Source: SAR86 cluster bacterium (GTDB lineage Bacteria; Pseudomonadota; Gammaproteobacteria; Magnimaribacterales; TMED112). Taken from it: a stretch of DNA of 64,000 nucleotides. Of this stretch, positions 53,676 through 61,986 are shown piece by piece. The stretch covers positions 627,208 to 691,207 of the forward strand of contig CP097967.1 of assembly GCA_023703535.1 (NCBI GenBank). Reading direction: 5' to 3'. The translations under genes were made by a program, and so were the position numbers. The notes beneath the pieces were generated by a model. The model was given only the letters and a program-made list of their open reading frames with translations, was not told the DNA's origin and did not search any database. Numbering within the stretch: the stretch's first letter is position 1; each line of letters starts with the position of its first letter.

Positions 53676-55182
53676 CCGTAATTTTAATTAAAAGATAATT
53701 TCCTTGGGTATCAAGGATTTCATATTCATTTTCCAAAAATTTCAATTTATCTACTCTTGTAAGAATAATTACATTTGGCTCTAATCCTCTGTAATAGTTA
53801 ACATTTGCATAAAAGGAAAAGCTTGGTTTGTTAATTTTATAAGCTAGGATTTTTTCATTTGTATTTACATATTTTTTTCCAAGTTCTCTTAAGTCTTTTT
53901 GTTGCAAATCAATAATCAGAGGGAGAATTTGAACTGAAAGAATTAGAAGAAAAAAAGAAGCAGAAATCTTTTTCAAAAAATTAACTTCAACACGTAAAAT
54001 TATTAACAAAACTAGAAATAAAATTATTAAGCTAACTATTAATAAATATAAGTTTTTATTAAATATATCTTCAAAGACACTTAGTGAAATATCAAAATTA
54101 TTTTGTGGTAGAAATGAACTAAGGGCGTATGGAATACCCAGGGTCATGAGCCATATTAATAATTGATATATGTTTTCTAAGATAGTTGGTGCTCTTTCCT
54201 GATCAATTAAAAAAATTTTTTGTAGAAAAAATACAATAGGGACCAAACCATAGATTAAATAATGTGGCAACTTTGTAGTAGAAAAGGAAAAAAAGATAAA
54301 AACAAAAGCTAACCAAGTGAAAAGAAACTTTTCTAAATTATCTTTGAAATTTATTTTAAATAAAGACCTTACGAAATCAGGGAAAAAAGTAAGTGTCACG
54401 AATGGCAAAACTATAAAGTAATAATAAAACATTCCATCATGACTTTCGAAAGCTGTTGTATACCTCCCAAAAGATTGACCAAGGAACATATAACTTAATG
54501 GCTCAAGACCGATTTTTAGATACACATAAGAAAGCCATGGCAATGTAATTGTTAAAAAAATAAGCCAAGGCTTGATGCTTAAAATTGCACCTAAAAATGT
54601 ATTAAATTTTTTTGTAATTATTGAAAAAATTACAAATACAGCTCCACAAATGGCAATAATTGTTAAACCTTTGGTAAGAAAACCTAATCCAATCCAAACA
54701 GAACATCTTATTAATTCCTCGTTATTCTCATTTTCACAAAAACGGTAAATATTAATCATTGCTAAAGTTATAAAAAGGTTCAAAAAAGCATCAGCTGTTG
54801 CTACTGAACTCATAAGAAATATTCCAGGGAGTAATAAAAAAATGTTTAAAACTGATGTTGTTTTAAAATCATTATTAAAGCTAAAAATAAATTTAGAAAA
54901 AACAAAGCCCCAGATAAAAGTTGCAACCATAGAAGGCAGCCTCAATGAAAACTCAGATATACCAAATACGAAAATAGAAATGCATTGAAAAATATAAGTC
55001 AAAATTGGTTTTTCTAATCTAAGTTCATCTCCAAGGTAAGGAATAAGAAATTGCTTTTCTCGCAGCATCTGTAAAGAGGTAGAGCTAAACGCCCCTTCAT
55101 CGAGATCAGTTATGCCAAGAAATAGTAGTGGAATATATGCAGCAAATAATACCAGGTAAAAAAAGTTATTTTTTAAGCTCAT
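53668..55182 (-). CDS. ArnT-like glycosyltransferase (GT83, PMT superfamily)
   Basis: The protein (504 residues from the ATG at 55182) has ~12 hydrophobic segments. Its N-terminal periplasmic loop [20 protein letters not shown] carries the Asp-Glu-x-x pair typical of GT83/ArnT enzymes, followed by [17 protein letters not shown]. These enzymes transfer a sugar from undecaprenyl phosphate to lipid A or another acceptor in the periplasm. I prefer the ATG at 55182, 7 bases after AGAAGG, over a GTG at 55206 that has no clear binding site. The start lies inside the preceding DUF2256 gene (17-base overlap). Confidence 0.85.
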   Translation of the reverse strand: MSLKNNFFYLVLFAAYIPLLFLGITDLDEGAFSSTSLQMLREKQFLIPYLGDELRLEKPILTYIFQCISIFVFGISEFSLRLPSMVATFIWGFVFSKFIFSFNNDFKTTSVLNIFLLLPGIFLMSSVATADAFLNLFITLAMINIYRFCENENNEELIRCSVWIGLGFLTKGLTIIAICGAVFVIFSIITKKFNTFLGAILSIKPWLIFLTITLPWLSYVYLKIGLEPLSYMFLGQSFGRYTTAFESHDGMFYYYFIVLPFVTLTFFPDFVRSLFKINFKDNLEKFLFTWLAFVFIFFSFSTTKLPHYLIYGLVPIVFFLQKIFLIDQERAPTILENIYQLLIWLMTLGIPYALSSFLPQNNFDISLSVFEDIFNKNLYLLIVSLIILFLVLLIILRVEVNFLKKISASFFLLILSVQILPLIIDLQQKDLRELGKKYVNTNEKILAYKINKPSFSFYANVNYYRGLEPNVIILTRVDKLKFLENEYEILDTQGNYLLIKITDE

Positions 55183-55309
55183 TTTTTGACCTTCTACAAC
55201 GCTCACTACAGTAAATCACATTTTGCCAGTCTCTGCTCCATTTTTTTCTCCAAGAAAAATCCTTTTTACAAATTGGACAAATTTTTGTGGGAAGATTTTC
55301 TTTCTTCAA
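55166..55309 (-). CDS. DUF2256-like zinc-ribbon microprotein
   Basis: This short frame encodes 47 residues starting at TTG (55309-55307) and overlapping the upstream gene's stop as TTGA. It reads [20 protein letters not shown] then Trp-Gln-Asn-Val and [13 protein letters not shown]. The two Cys pairs (Cys-x2-Cys and Cys-x3-Cys) around a Trp-rich middle are the DUF2256 pattern. The function is unknown; a zinc-binding or nucleic-acid role is likely from the Cys pairs and basic tail. It overlaps the ArnT-like gene by 17 bases in another frame, so it is easily missed. The length is normal for DUF2256. Confidence 0.83.
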   Translation of the reverse strand: MKKENLPTKICPICKKDFSWRKKWSRDWQNVIYCSERCRRSKNELKK

Positions 55310-55734
55310 ATTAGTAAAAATTTTTGAACAAGCAAATAAGTAGCAGCGAAAGAATTACCAATTAAAATCACTACACTTAATAAATGAAAGATATTGAATA
55401 GAACTCTATTTTTAAGTTGATCTATGCTGGAAAGTAATAGGGAAATAAATAAATTAAGAAAAATAGTCACTATCATGATACATGCAATCAATGTTTCATA
55501 ATTCGAAAAAAACAGCTCGTAAGTTCCTAATTTAAAAAAATAAAATATACCTAAATACTGGACTAAAAATACTATTAAAAAAAGATTTAGTCGGAAAAAA
55601 AAGGATCTCAAAAAAAACTTTAATGCCTCTTTATCAAGAGTCCTTCTCGCTGCTGGAGTTATCACAAAGGGTGCTGCCCATATTGAACCAATAATTGTTG
55701 CGAGGATAAATTGTAAAGCTATATCAACAAACAT
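55306..55734 (-). CDS. Four-helix membrane protein, DUF4149-like
   Basis: The 142-residue protein has four hydrophobic helices: [61 protein letters not shown] and the final [19 protein letters not shown]. The N-terminal arrangement (helix, then [25 protein letters not shown]) resembles DUF4149 proteins, which have no known role. It is the first gene of the minus-strand series reaching 51494, and its stop overlaps the DUF2256 start. It begins 8 bases from the 3' end of tRNA-Asp. Family call is moderate. Confidence 0.65.
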   Translation of the reverse strand: MFVDIALQFILATIIGSIWAAPFVITPAARRTLDKEALKFFLRSFFFRLNLFLIVFLVQYLGIFYFFKLGTYELFFSNYETLIACIMIVTIFLNLFISLLLSSIDQLKNRVLFNIFHLLSVVILIGNSFAATYLLVQKFLLI

Positions 55735-55742
55735 AATTGCAA

Positions 55743-55819
55743 TGGCGATCCGGAAGGGACTCGAACCCTCGACCTCCTGCGTGACAGGCAGGCATTCTAA
55801 CCAGCTGAACTACCGGACC
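55743..55819 (-). tRNA. tRNA-Asp (GTC)
   Basis: The minus strand gives acceptor GGTCCGG/CCGGATC (one G-T pair), D arm with AGCTGGTTA loop, anticodon arm CCTGC-CTGTCAC-GCAGG with anticodon GTC, discriminator G and encoded CCA. The body is close to the usual bacterial tRNA-Asp. It lies upstream of and opposite to the proteorhodopsin gene. Confidence 0.96.
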
Positions 55820-55879
55820 GCAAGTGTTAGATTTTGTTACAAATATACTTTTAATACAACTTTTTGAGGGTAAATAAAG

Positions 55880-55908
55880 TTGTATTTTAGTTTTAGAGCC
55901 ACTAAAAT
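55880..55908 (+). promoter_or_regulatory. Predicted sigma70 promoter of proteorhodopsin
   Basis: TTGTAT (55880-55885) and TAAAAT (55903-55908) with exactly 17 bases between them lie 38 bases before the gene. Transcription should begin near 55915. That point coincides with a palindrome CGTTAACG (55914-55921), which could be an operator. The leader then holds the GGGGGAAATT ribosome binding site. Confidence 0.65.
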
Positions 55909-55945
55909 GTACGCGTTAACGTAAATTTACTTAACGGGGGAAATT

Positions 55946-56647
55946 ATGGATTATTTTCTAGCACAAGACGATTTTGTCGGGATATCCTTTTGGATTGCTA
56001 CAGCTGTTATGGCTGCGGGAGCACTTTTCTTCTTCGTAGAAAGAAGTACAGTTAAAGCTTCATGGCAAACTTCCTTGACAGTCGCAGCGCTCGTGTGTTT
56101 TGTTGCCTTCTGGCACTACATGTACATGAGAGATGTTTGGGTAGCAACAGGTGAATCTCCAACAGTATATAGATATATCGATTGGTTGATTACTGTTCCT
56201 ATGCAGATTGTAGAGTTTTATCTAATTCTTGCAGCAGTTGTTGCAGTAAGTCTTGGAGTATTTTGGAAATTATTTATTGCATCACTAGTTATGCTTTTAG
56301 GAGGATATCTTGGTGAAGCTGGAATAATTGACGCAACAGTAGGTTTTGTTGTGGGGATGTTAGGTTGGATATTTATTATCTACTACGTCTTTGCAGGTGA
56401 AGCAGCTCAAATTAAAGATGCTGCAGGAAACGAAAACCTCACATTTGCATTTAATGGAATCAAATGGATTGTAACAGTTGGGTGGGCTATCTATCCTTTA
56501 GGTTATTTCCTTGGTTATTTAGGTGGTGGCGTAGATGCTAACGCTCTAAACATTATCTATAACTTAGCTGACCTTGTTAACAAATTCCTATTTGGATTAG
56601 TTATCTGGTATGCAGCTATGAGAGATTCCGGAGTACAAAAAGGTTAA
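55946..56647 (+). CDS. Proteorhodopsin, predicted blue-absorbing, light-driven proton pump
   Basis: The 233-residue protein has seven membrane helices. Helix C reads RYIDWLITVPMQIVEFYLI: Asp79 (proton acceptor), Thr83 and Glu90 (proton donor) are the pump residues. Gln87 occupies the spectral-tuning position that is Leu in green and Gln in blue forms. Lys213 in helix G (DLVNKFLFG) binds retinal, and His57 matches the conserved His that pairs with the acceptor. It pumps protons outward in light, adding to the membrane gradient used by TonB and symporters in this window. It stands alone with its own promoter and terminator. No retinal-synthesis genes are adjacent. Confidence 0.97.
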   Translation: MDYFLAQDDFVGISFWIATAVMAAGALFFFVERSTVKASWQTSLTVAALVCFVAFWHYMYMRDVWVATGESPTVYRYIDWLITVPMQIVEFYLILAAVVAVSLGVFWKLFIASLVMLLGGYLGEAGIIDATVGFVVGMLGWIFIIYYVFAGEAAQIKDAAGNENLTFAFNGIKWIVTVGWAIYPLGYFLGYLGGGVDANALNIIYNLADLVNKFLFGLVIWYAAMRDSGVQKG

Positions 56648-56667
56648 ATTAACTTTAGACCTTTAAA

Positions 56668-56691
56668 GCCCGCGAAAGCGGGCTTTTTTTT
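56668..56691 (+). terminator. Intrinsic terminator of proteorhodopsin
   Basis: GCCCGC-GAAA-GCGGGC is a 6-bp GC stem with a GAAA tetraloop followed by eight T. It lies 20 bases after the proteorhodopsin stop and reaches the end of the convergent thioesterase gene. Confidence 0.95.
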
Positions 56692-57112
56692 AGAACCTAT
56701 TTTCCCTGTCTATAAGAAATACGGTATGAACAAGTGTTGTGACCAACTTACCATCTTTATTAAGAAGCTCCCCTCTTACAGTCGCTATATTCTTGCCTTT
56801 TTTCATAAGTATTGCTCTAGCAGTTACCTCTCCTTTAAAAAGAGGTCTGTGATGGAGTGTATGTAAATCGGTCGAGCTAGGATATAAAGTCCCTCCTGAC
56901 TCATAAATTAACAGCAATGCTGTCACGTCATCAAGCATTGATGTCATCATTCCACCCTGGACTGATCCATCAGGATTTAAGCATAATTCATTAAACTCCC
57001 CAGATAATTCTAGAAAACCCTCCTTGTGCTCTTTAAACTCAAAGTTAAACAGCTTACCAGTGCCTCCATTTTCCTTATGGAAATCCAAGAACTTATTTAT
57101 ATCAATACTCAT
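56690..57112 (-). CDS. PaaI-family hotdog thioesterase (second)
   Basis: The 140-residue protein from the ATG at 57112 contains the hotdog helix segment NPDGSVQGGMMTSMLDDVTA, where Gln-Gly-Gly replaces the usual His-Gly-Gly and an Asp pair follows, then STDLHTLHHRPLFKG and a GKLVTTLVHTVFLI strand. It probably hydrolyses an acyl-CoA or acyl-ACP thioester. A longer in-frame start at 57208 would translate through tRNA-Val and give a false N-terminus (AQLVRAPALQAGG), so it is rejected. It is convergent with proteorhodopsin and starts just downstream of tRNA-Val. Confidence 0.83.
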   Translation of the reverse strand: MSIDINKFLDFHKENGGTGKLFNFEFKEHKEGFLELSGEFNELCLNPDGSVQGGMMTSMLDDVTALLLIYESGGTLYPSSTDLHTLHHRPLFKGEVTARAILMKKGKNIATVRGELLNKDGKLVTTLVHTVFLIDRENRF

Positions 57113-57122
57113 AAAAAATGAT

Positions 57123-57200
57123 TGGTGCGAGTTGTAGGATTCGAACCTACGACCCCCTGCTTGTAAGGCAGGTGCTCTAACCAACTGAGCTAAACTCGCA
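57123..57200 (-). tRNA. tRNA-Val (TAC)
   Basis: The minus strand has acceptor TGCGAGT/ACTCGCA, anticodon arm CCTGC-CTTACAA-GCAGG with anticodon TAC, T arm CGTAGG-type with TTCGAAT loop, discriminator A and encoded CCA. It is 27 bases from the divergent xseA start and 10 bases before the thioesterase ATG. Confidence 0.95.
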
Positions 57201-57227
57201 GAAAGCAATAGAATATAATAAATTCTT

Positions 57228-58577
57228 ATGGAAGACTACACAGAAAATCTTAATTCAAACTCTAGAGATATTCTCAGCGTATCAGAAGTAAACCAAACGG
57301 CTGATGATTTTTTAAGAGACATTCCACCTCTTTGGGTCTCTGGCGAAATCTCAGGTTTTAAAGCCTATCCATCGGGACACTGGTACTTTTCTATAAAAGA
57401 CTCTGAGGCTGTTTTAAGATGTGTGATGTTTAAAGGTGATAACAATAAAGTTCTAAATGAACCGAAAGAAGGTGATCAGTTAATCCTCTTTGGAAAACTT
57501 TCTGTTTATAAACGAACAGGAAGTTACCAAATGACAGTTAGGCAAATGGAGCTTGCTGGATTTGGTGAATTAATGAGAAAATTCGAGCTTCTCAAAAATA
57601 AGCTAAATTCTGAAGGATTATTTGAAATAAAAAATAGTGAACAGCTTCCTGAAATAAATAACAAAATTGCAATTATTACATCATCGAAAGGAGCAGCAAT
57701 AAGAGATGTGATATCAACTCTACAAAGACGGTCTCCTCACACAGAAATCTTGATTGCTCCAACTATAGTCCAAGGAGAACAATCTCCAAATTCTATACTT
57801 CAATCATTGAAATTAATTGAAACTCAGTATTCAAAAAATAATATTGATGCAGCAATCATATGTAGAGGAGGAGGATCGATAGAAGATCTTTGGTCTTTCA
57901 ATAATGAAGAGGTATGCAGATACATAGCACAAATGAAGACACCTATAATAAGTGGAGTTGGTCATGAGACAGATTTTACTCTTACTGATTTTGTTTCAAA
58001 CTACAGGGCAGCAACTCCCACAGCAGCTGCAGAAATAATATCAGAGGGTTCTAGTCGCATTCTGGAATATTTTGAAAATGCTAAATTAGTTCTTCACAGA
58101 AATATAATTACTAAAATTAAAGAAAAGACTCAGTCTCTTAATTTTCTTAAAAAACAACTAAGAACTCCAAAGCAAAAACTTAACGAACAGCAACTTAGAC
58201 TTGATGAGCAACACGAAAGAATAGAACTAGCCATCAAAAATTTTTTAACCAAAAGAATTAATTTAATAGATATTAAATTTGCCGAGCTAAATAATGTGTC
58301 TCCTAAATCAAGGTTAGTAAAAATTTCTAATGCTTTAAATGTTCTAAAGACAAATCTAAACCATCAACTCCTCACAATAGTGAGTGGCTCAAATTCAAAA
58401 CTTAAGTTAATTCAAGAAAAAATTCATGCTCTTGATCCTAAGGGAGTTTTAAAAAGAGGCTATTCAATTACTACTGATGAAAAAAACAGAGTAATTAAAG
58501 ATGCAAAAAGATTAAAAAAAGGTGAAGAAATTCAAACTCTATTTTCAAAAGGTAAAGTGAAATCAAAAGTTAGCTAA
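57228..58577 (+). CDS. xseA: Exodeoxyribonuclease VII large subunit
   Basis: The 449-residue protein has an N-terminal OB fold (VSEVNQTADDFLRDIPPLWV, GEISGFKAYPSGHWYFSIKD) and the catalytic core IAIITSSKGAAIRDVISTLQRR, CRGGGSIEDLWSFNNEEV and SGVGHETDFTLTDFVSNYRA. A coiled-coil C-terminal region and a final DPKGVLKRGYSI block follow. With the small subunit XseB it degrades single-stranded DNA from both ends in repair. XseB is not seen in this window. The 3' end overlaps the convergent thioredoxin-like gene by 8 bases. Confidence 0.96.
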   Translation: MEDYTENLNSNSRDILSVSEVNQTADDFLRDIPPLWVSGEISGFKAYPSGHWYFSIKDSEAVLRCVMFKGDNNKVLNEPKEGDQLILFGKLSVYKRTGSYQMTVRQMELAGFGELMRKFELLKNKLNSEGLFEIKNSEQLPEINNKIAIITSSKGAAIRDVISTLQRRSPHTEILIAPTIVQGEQSPNSILQSLKLIETQYSKNNIDAAIICRGGGSIEDLWSFNNEEVCRYIAQMKTPIISGVGHETDFTLTDFVSNYRAATPTAAAEIISEGSSRILEYFENAKLVLHRNIITKIKEKTQSLNFLKKQLRTPKQKLNEQQLRLDEQHERIELAIKNFLTKRINLIDIKFAELNNVSPKSRLVKISNALNVLKTNLNHQLLTIVSGSNSKLKLIQEKIHALDPKGVLKRGYSITTDEKNRVIKDAKRLKKGEEIQTLFSKGKVKSKVS

Positions 58578-59010
58578 GATCTTGAACAAGGCTCTCTAAT
58601 GTCTCAAGCGTTTGGGGGGTCGTAATGGTCTTTAATATTGAATTGTTTTTGATTATTAGAATTGTTGGTACGCTGTTAGGTATATCAACACCCCAAATAT
58701 CTCTTGGGTCAGTTTTTAAATTTAAAAATTGAATATTAAATTTTTTTATAAACCCCTCTACAACTTCGTCTTCAAGAACATCAAACTGATCAAAATGAAA
58801 TCCGATTACTGTTACATTTGGGTTTTTGTCTAATTCGTTAAAATAAGGAAACTCTTTTATGCATGGGGCGCACCAATCTGCCCAGAAATTCAGAAAAATT
58901 AACTGATCATTAAGCATATATGAATGTTTTGGTTTGGAGTTTGTAAATTCTAAATCCGGCCTCTCACAAGAAGCTAGAAAAAATAAACTTAAGATTGCTA
59001 AAATCCTCAT
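58570..59010 (-). CDS. TlpA-like thioredoxin-fold lipoprotein
   Basis: The 146-residue protein begins with a lipoprotein signal (LAILSLFFLASCERP, Cys near residue 15). The thioredoxin fold has the redox motif WADWCAPCIKEFPYF and the cis-Pro region NSVPTILII. It likely keeps cysteines reduced in the periplasm, for example for cytochrome c maturation or repair of envelope proteins. It stands alone on the minus strand between xseA and sppA and overlaps xseA by 8 bases. The redox partner is not identifiable here. Confidence 0.87.
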   Translation of the reverse strand: MRILAILSLFFLASCERPDLEFTNSKPKHSYMLNDQLIFLNFWADWCAPCIKEFPYFNELDKNPNVTVIGFHFDQFDVLEDEVVEGFIKKFNIQFLNLKTDPRDIWGVDIPNSVPTILIIKNNSILKTITTPQTLETLESLVQDLS

Positions 59011-59091
59011 CTGAAAAAATTTTATAAATGATACATTTATTTAATAAAAATGAAACTTTATTTCATTGATAAAAGTAATATATAAATAGAT

Positions 59092-60942
59092 ATGGCAAAA
59101 ACTAAGAAAAAAAATGATATCGGAGCGTTTTCTAGGCTAGGAAATTTCCTAGGTAATATTTGGTATTTTATAAGAGTTGGAAGAGATTTCTTTTGGAAAG
59201 CAATACGCTTTACCTTAGCAACTTCAATCTTTTTATTTGTCGTTGCTGCAATTCTTATAAGCATTTTAGATCCACTTTTTGATAATGAGACTAAGCCAAA
59301 AGCAGATGGAAAGGTTGTAGTTTTTAGTCCAGACGGAATAGTTGTTGATCAACAAATCCCCAAATCACAAGATCAATTCACTTCATTTTTGGGCGATGAA
59401 GAAGTCATTACATATGAATTTAAACATCTAGTAGATTTTTTTGAGAAGTTTAAAGAAGACGAAAAGGTTTCGGGTATGATTTTTGATCCATCTGGACTAC
59501 AAATTAGCTCTGCTTATGCAATACCTTTGGCTAAAAAGATAAAAGAAGCTGCTCAGGCAGGCAAAGAAATAATAATTAGAGCTGAGTCACTATCGATTTA
59601 TGGAGATACGTCTTATTTGCTTTCATCCGGTGCAACTGAAATAAGCGCTAGCAAATACTCTGCATTTGCACTCGATGGCTTTACGTCTACAAGATTGTAT
59701 CAAAAGGATTTTTTCGAAAAATTTCTTTTAACTCCGAGAGTTTTTACAGCAGGAGATTGGAAGACAGGGCCTGAAGACTGGACAAGATCAAATATGAGCC
59801 AAGAGCAAAAGGATAATTCATACTACATAGACAGATTTTGGAATGCGTATAAAAATTTTGTTAAAGAAACAAGAGATGTAGATCTCCAATGGTATGCAGA
59901 TGAGTCATATAAAGATTTAATAGCAGGAAATGTTTCTTTTGAAAATGCCAACCTTGAGTGGAATATCATTGATTATCAAGAGGAAGAGGATGACTTTAAT
60001 GACAGAATGCTGGAAAAGTTTGGGGCTGCAGAAGATGACGAAGACGAGCTAAATGCAATTTACTATAGGGATTATTTGAAGACATTTGAAAAGGCAAAAA
60101 AATCTAAATCAAAAAATGTAATAAAGGTAATTACTGTAGAAGGTGCTATTACTACAGGACCGGTACAGCTAGGTATTGCTGGCTCTGATGGGCTAGTAAA
60201 AATGTTAAAAGCTGCTCATGAAAATGAAAATACAAAAGCAATTGTGTTGAGAGTAAATTCACCAGGCGGCTCAGTTGTTGCATCTGAATATATAAGGTGG
60301 GAAATTGAAAAAGCACAGAATAAAGGTATTCCAATTGTAGTTTCAATGGGAAGTTTAGCTGCTTCTGGTGGCTACTGGGTTTCATCGATGGCAGATAAAA
60401 TCTACGCAGAAGAAAATACTATTACAGGATCTATAGGTGTTTATGGGCGTCTTTTATCCTTTGAAAAGATTCTTGAGTGGGCAGGATTAAATTATGATTC
60501 AAATAAAACTACTGAATTTGGAGACTTCAATCCTGTGGCAGAAGACTGGCCTGAAGAAATAATAGAAACTTTTCAAGCAAATATTGATGAAACATACATG
60601 AACTTCACAACACAAACTTCAAAAGATAGAGATATACCCCTGGAAAAGGTTTTAGAGATTGCTAGAGGAAGAGTGTGGTATGGAGAAGATGCAGTTGAAA
60701 TAGGTCTCGTTGATGAAATAGGCACCCTTGAAGATGCTATTAATTTTACAGCAGAGTCCATATTAGAGATTGATGACTTTAAAGTGGACTATGTAAAGCC
60801 TGCAAAAAATAGCAACAGCTTAAATTTTGCAATCTCACTAACAGAAGCTATATCTGAATTTGTGAATGGAAAAGAGTTAAGTAAAGGTAAAATGAGAAAA
60901 GAAATTAATGTCCTTTGCAGAGAGTGTTCTCTTATTGATTAA
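59092..60942 (+). CDS. sppA: Signal peptide peptidase SppA (long form)
   Basis: The 616-residue protein has an N-terminal membrane anchor (FTLATSIFLFVVAAILISIL, residues ~42-61) and two tandem ClpP-like halves, as in E. coli 67-kDa SppA. The first half has the Lys region AGDWKTGPEDWTRSNMS; the second has NSPGGSVVASEYI and the nucleophile Ser in VSMGSLAASGGYWVSS. It degrades cleaved signal peptides in the membrane. TATAAA at 59081-59086 lies so close to the ATG that the mRNA may be leaderless. The 3' end overlaps convergent hda by 11 bases. Confidence 0.95.
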   Translation: MAKTKKKNDIGAFSRLGNFLGNIWYFIRVGRDFFWKAIRFTLATSIFLFVVAAILISILDPLFDNETKPKADGKVVVFSPDGIVVDQQIPKSQDQFTSFLGDEEVITYEFKHLVDFFEKFKEDEKVSGMIFDPSGLQISSAYAIPLAKKIKEAAQAGKEIIIRAESLSIYGDTSYLLSSGATEISASKYSAFALDGFTSTRLYQKDFFEKFLLTPRVFTAGDWKTGPEDWTRSNMSQEQKDNSYYIDRFWNAYKNFVKETRDVDLQWYADESYKDLIAGNVSFENANLEWNIIDYQEEEDDFNDRMLEKFGAAEDDEDELNAIYYRDYLKTFEKAKKSKSKNVIKVITVEGAITTGPVQLGIAGSDGLVKMLKAAHENENTKAIVLRVNSPGGSVVASEYIRWEIEKAQNKGIPIVVSMGSLAASGGYWVSSMADKIYAEENTITGSIGVYGRLLSFEKILEWAGLNYDSNKTTEFGDFNPVAEDWPEEIIETFQANIDETYMNFTTQTSKDRDIPLEKVLEIARGRVWYGEDAVEIGLVDEIGTLEDAINFTAESILEIDDFKVDYVKPAKNSNSLNFAISLTEAISEFVNGKELSKGKMRKEINVLCRECSLID

Positions 60943-61642
60943 TCCTTTTCTTTAAAAAGCCCATTATTGCTCTTTTCGATGGTCTTTTCTTCTCAGAGTA
61001 AAGAAATTGCTCAATCTCAACAAACAAATCTTTAATAGAGGAGATATCTCTTCTTACGATCTTTGATATATCTTCAATAAGCTCTTTTGAAAAAAAAAGT
61101 TTCAATTTTGTATTCATAAAATCAATTACATCATCAACTTCATCATCAGAAATCTGTTCAATTGAAAAACAGCTCATCTGTTTAATCCTAGAAAGCAAAT
61201 CAGGAAAAAGATTTAATTTAGTAATGTGTAGTTGAGAAGAGATTAATAGCTTTGTCTTGCTGGTAAAAGCCTTATTCACAAGATTGAAAAGCTCTACTTC
61301 TATATCCTTATTAGAGCAATGAATATTGTCTATACAAATAACTGAAAAAGAATCTATTTCATTAAAGACTTTTACATTATTGCTAAGGTTTTCAATATCG
61401 ATATACAAACATTTTTGCTCGCTAAATTTCTTGTGATTAAGTGCGCAGTTAAGTAAAAAAGTCTTTCCTAACCCTTTGTCTCCAGAAATAAATAAATTAT
61501 GTGCATTAGAATCATTAATAAATAAACCTAATTCATTTTTTAATATTTCATTTTTTTTTGAAAAATAAAAATTATCTAAGCTTGCATTAAGATCTCTCTT
61601 AAAATTAAAAAAATATTGATTGCTAGAGGTAATTTTATTCAT
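60932..61642 (-). CDS. hda: DnaA-related regulator Hda
   Basis: The 236-residue protein is a short AAA+ of the DnaA type. It opens with NFKRDLNASLDNFYF (the N-linker), has Walker A ISGDKGLGKTFLL, Walker B VICIDNIHC, and ends with a DnaA-like lid region (DISSIKDLFVEIEQFL) without the DNA-binding domain IV. Hda with the sliding clamp promotes hydrolysis of DnaA-ATP and limits re-initiation. Divergent placement from purM-purN is a recognised gammaproteobacterial arrangement. A small secreted protein gene ends 1 base upstream. Confidence 0.85.
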   Translation of the reverse strand: MNKITSSNQYFFNFKRDLNASLDNFYFSKKNEILKNELGLFINDSNAHNLFISGDKGLGKTFLLNCALNHKKFSEQKCLYIDIENLSNNVKVFNEIDSFSVICIDNIHCSNKDIEVELFNLVNKAFTSKTKLLISSQLHITKLNLFPDLLSRIKQMSCFSIEQISDDEVDDVIDFMNTKLKLFFSKELIEDISKIVRRDISSIKDLFVEIEQFLYSEKKRPSKRAIMGFLKKRINQ

Positions 61643-61966
61643 TTAATTTTCTATATTTAGATATTCTTCTATCTTTTTTTTGTTAAATTTTAATTCAAGA
61701 AAATTTTTTTCATCGATTCGAATTACTTTAAATCCTATGAAATATTTTTCTGCATTAAATTCTATTTTCTCATTAGTCGTGGAAACTTGATAATCATCTA
61801 ATATCTTTTGACTTAACTCATATATTTTTTCCTCTAATCTATATATTTCCTCATAATTAACAATATAGCTAATAACTATATTGTCTTCTTCAGCCAAATT
61901 AACTGAACTTGATAGTCCAAAAAAAAGTATAATTCTAGTGACTTTGAGAATTTTTGAATAAAACAT
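61643..61966 (-). CDS. Small secreted protein of unknown function
   Basis: The protein has 107 residues from the ATG at 61966, with a signal peptide (YSKILKVTRIILFFGLSSS) and a short mature part rich in Ile, Glu and Lys and no recognised motif. I favour this start because it places basic residues right at the N-terminus; an in-frame ATG at 61984 would add MVNVCV. In many gammaproteobacteria a DUF2066 lipoprotein-like gene lies between purM and hda. This could be a much reduced remnant of it or an unrelated replacement. It is directly followed by hda (1-base gap) and is divergent from purM. Confidence 0.65.
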   Translation of the reverse strand: MFYSKILKVTRIILFFGLSSSVNLAEEDNIVISYIVNYEEIYRLEEKIYELSQKILDDYQVSTTNEKIEFNAEKYFIGFKVIRIDEKNFLELKFNKKKIEEYLNIEN

Positions 61967-61986
61967 TACACAAACATTAACCATAA

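Noticed and set aside
55183..55206. GTG start at 55206 for the ArnT-like protein
   Set aside because: The ATG at 55182 has AGAAGG at good spacing, and the GTG lies deep inside the DUF2256 frame without a binding site.
57113..57208. N-terminal extension of the thioesterase frame (AQLVRAPALQAGGRRF)
   Set aside because: It translates tRNA-Val; the true start is the ATG at 57112.
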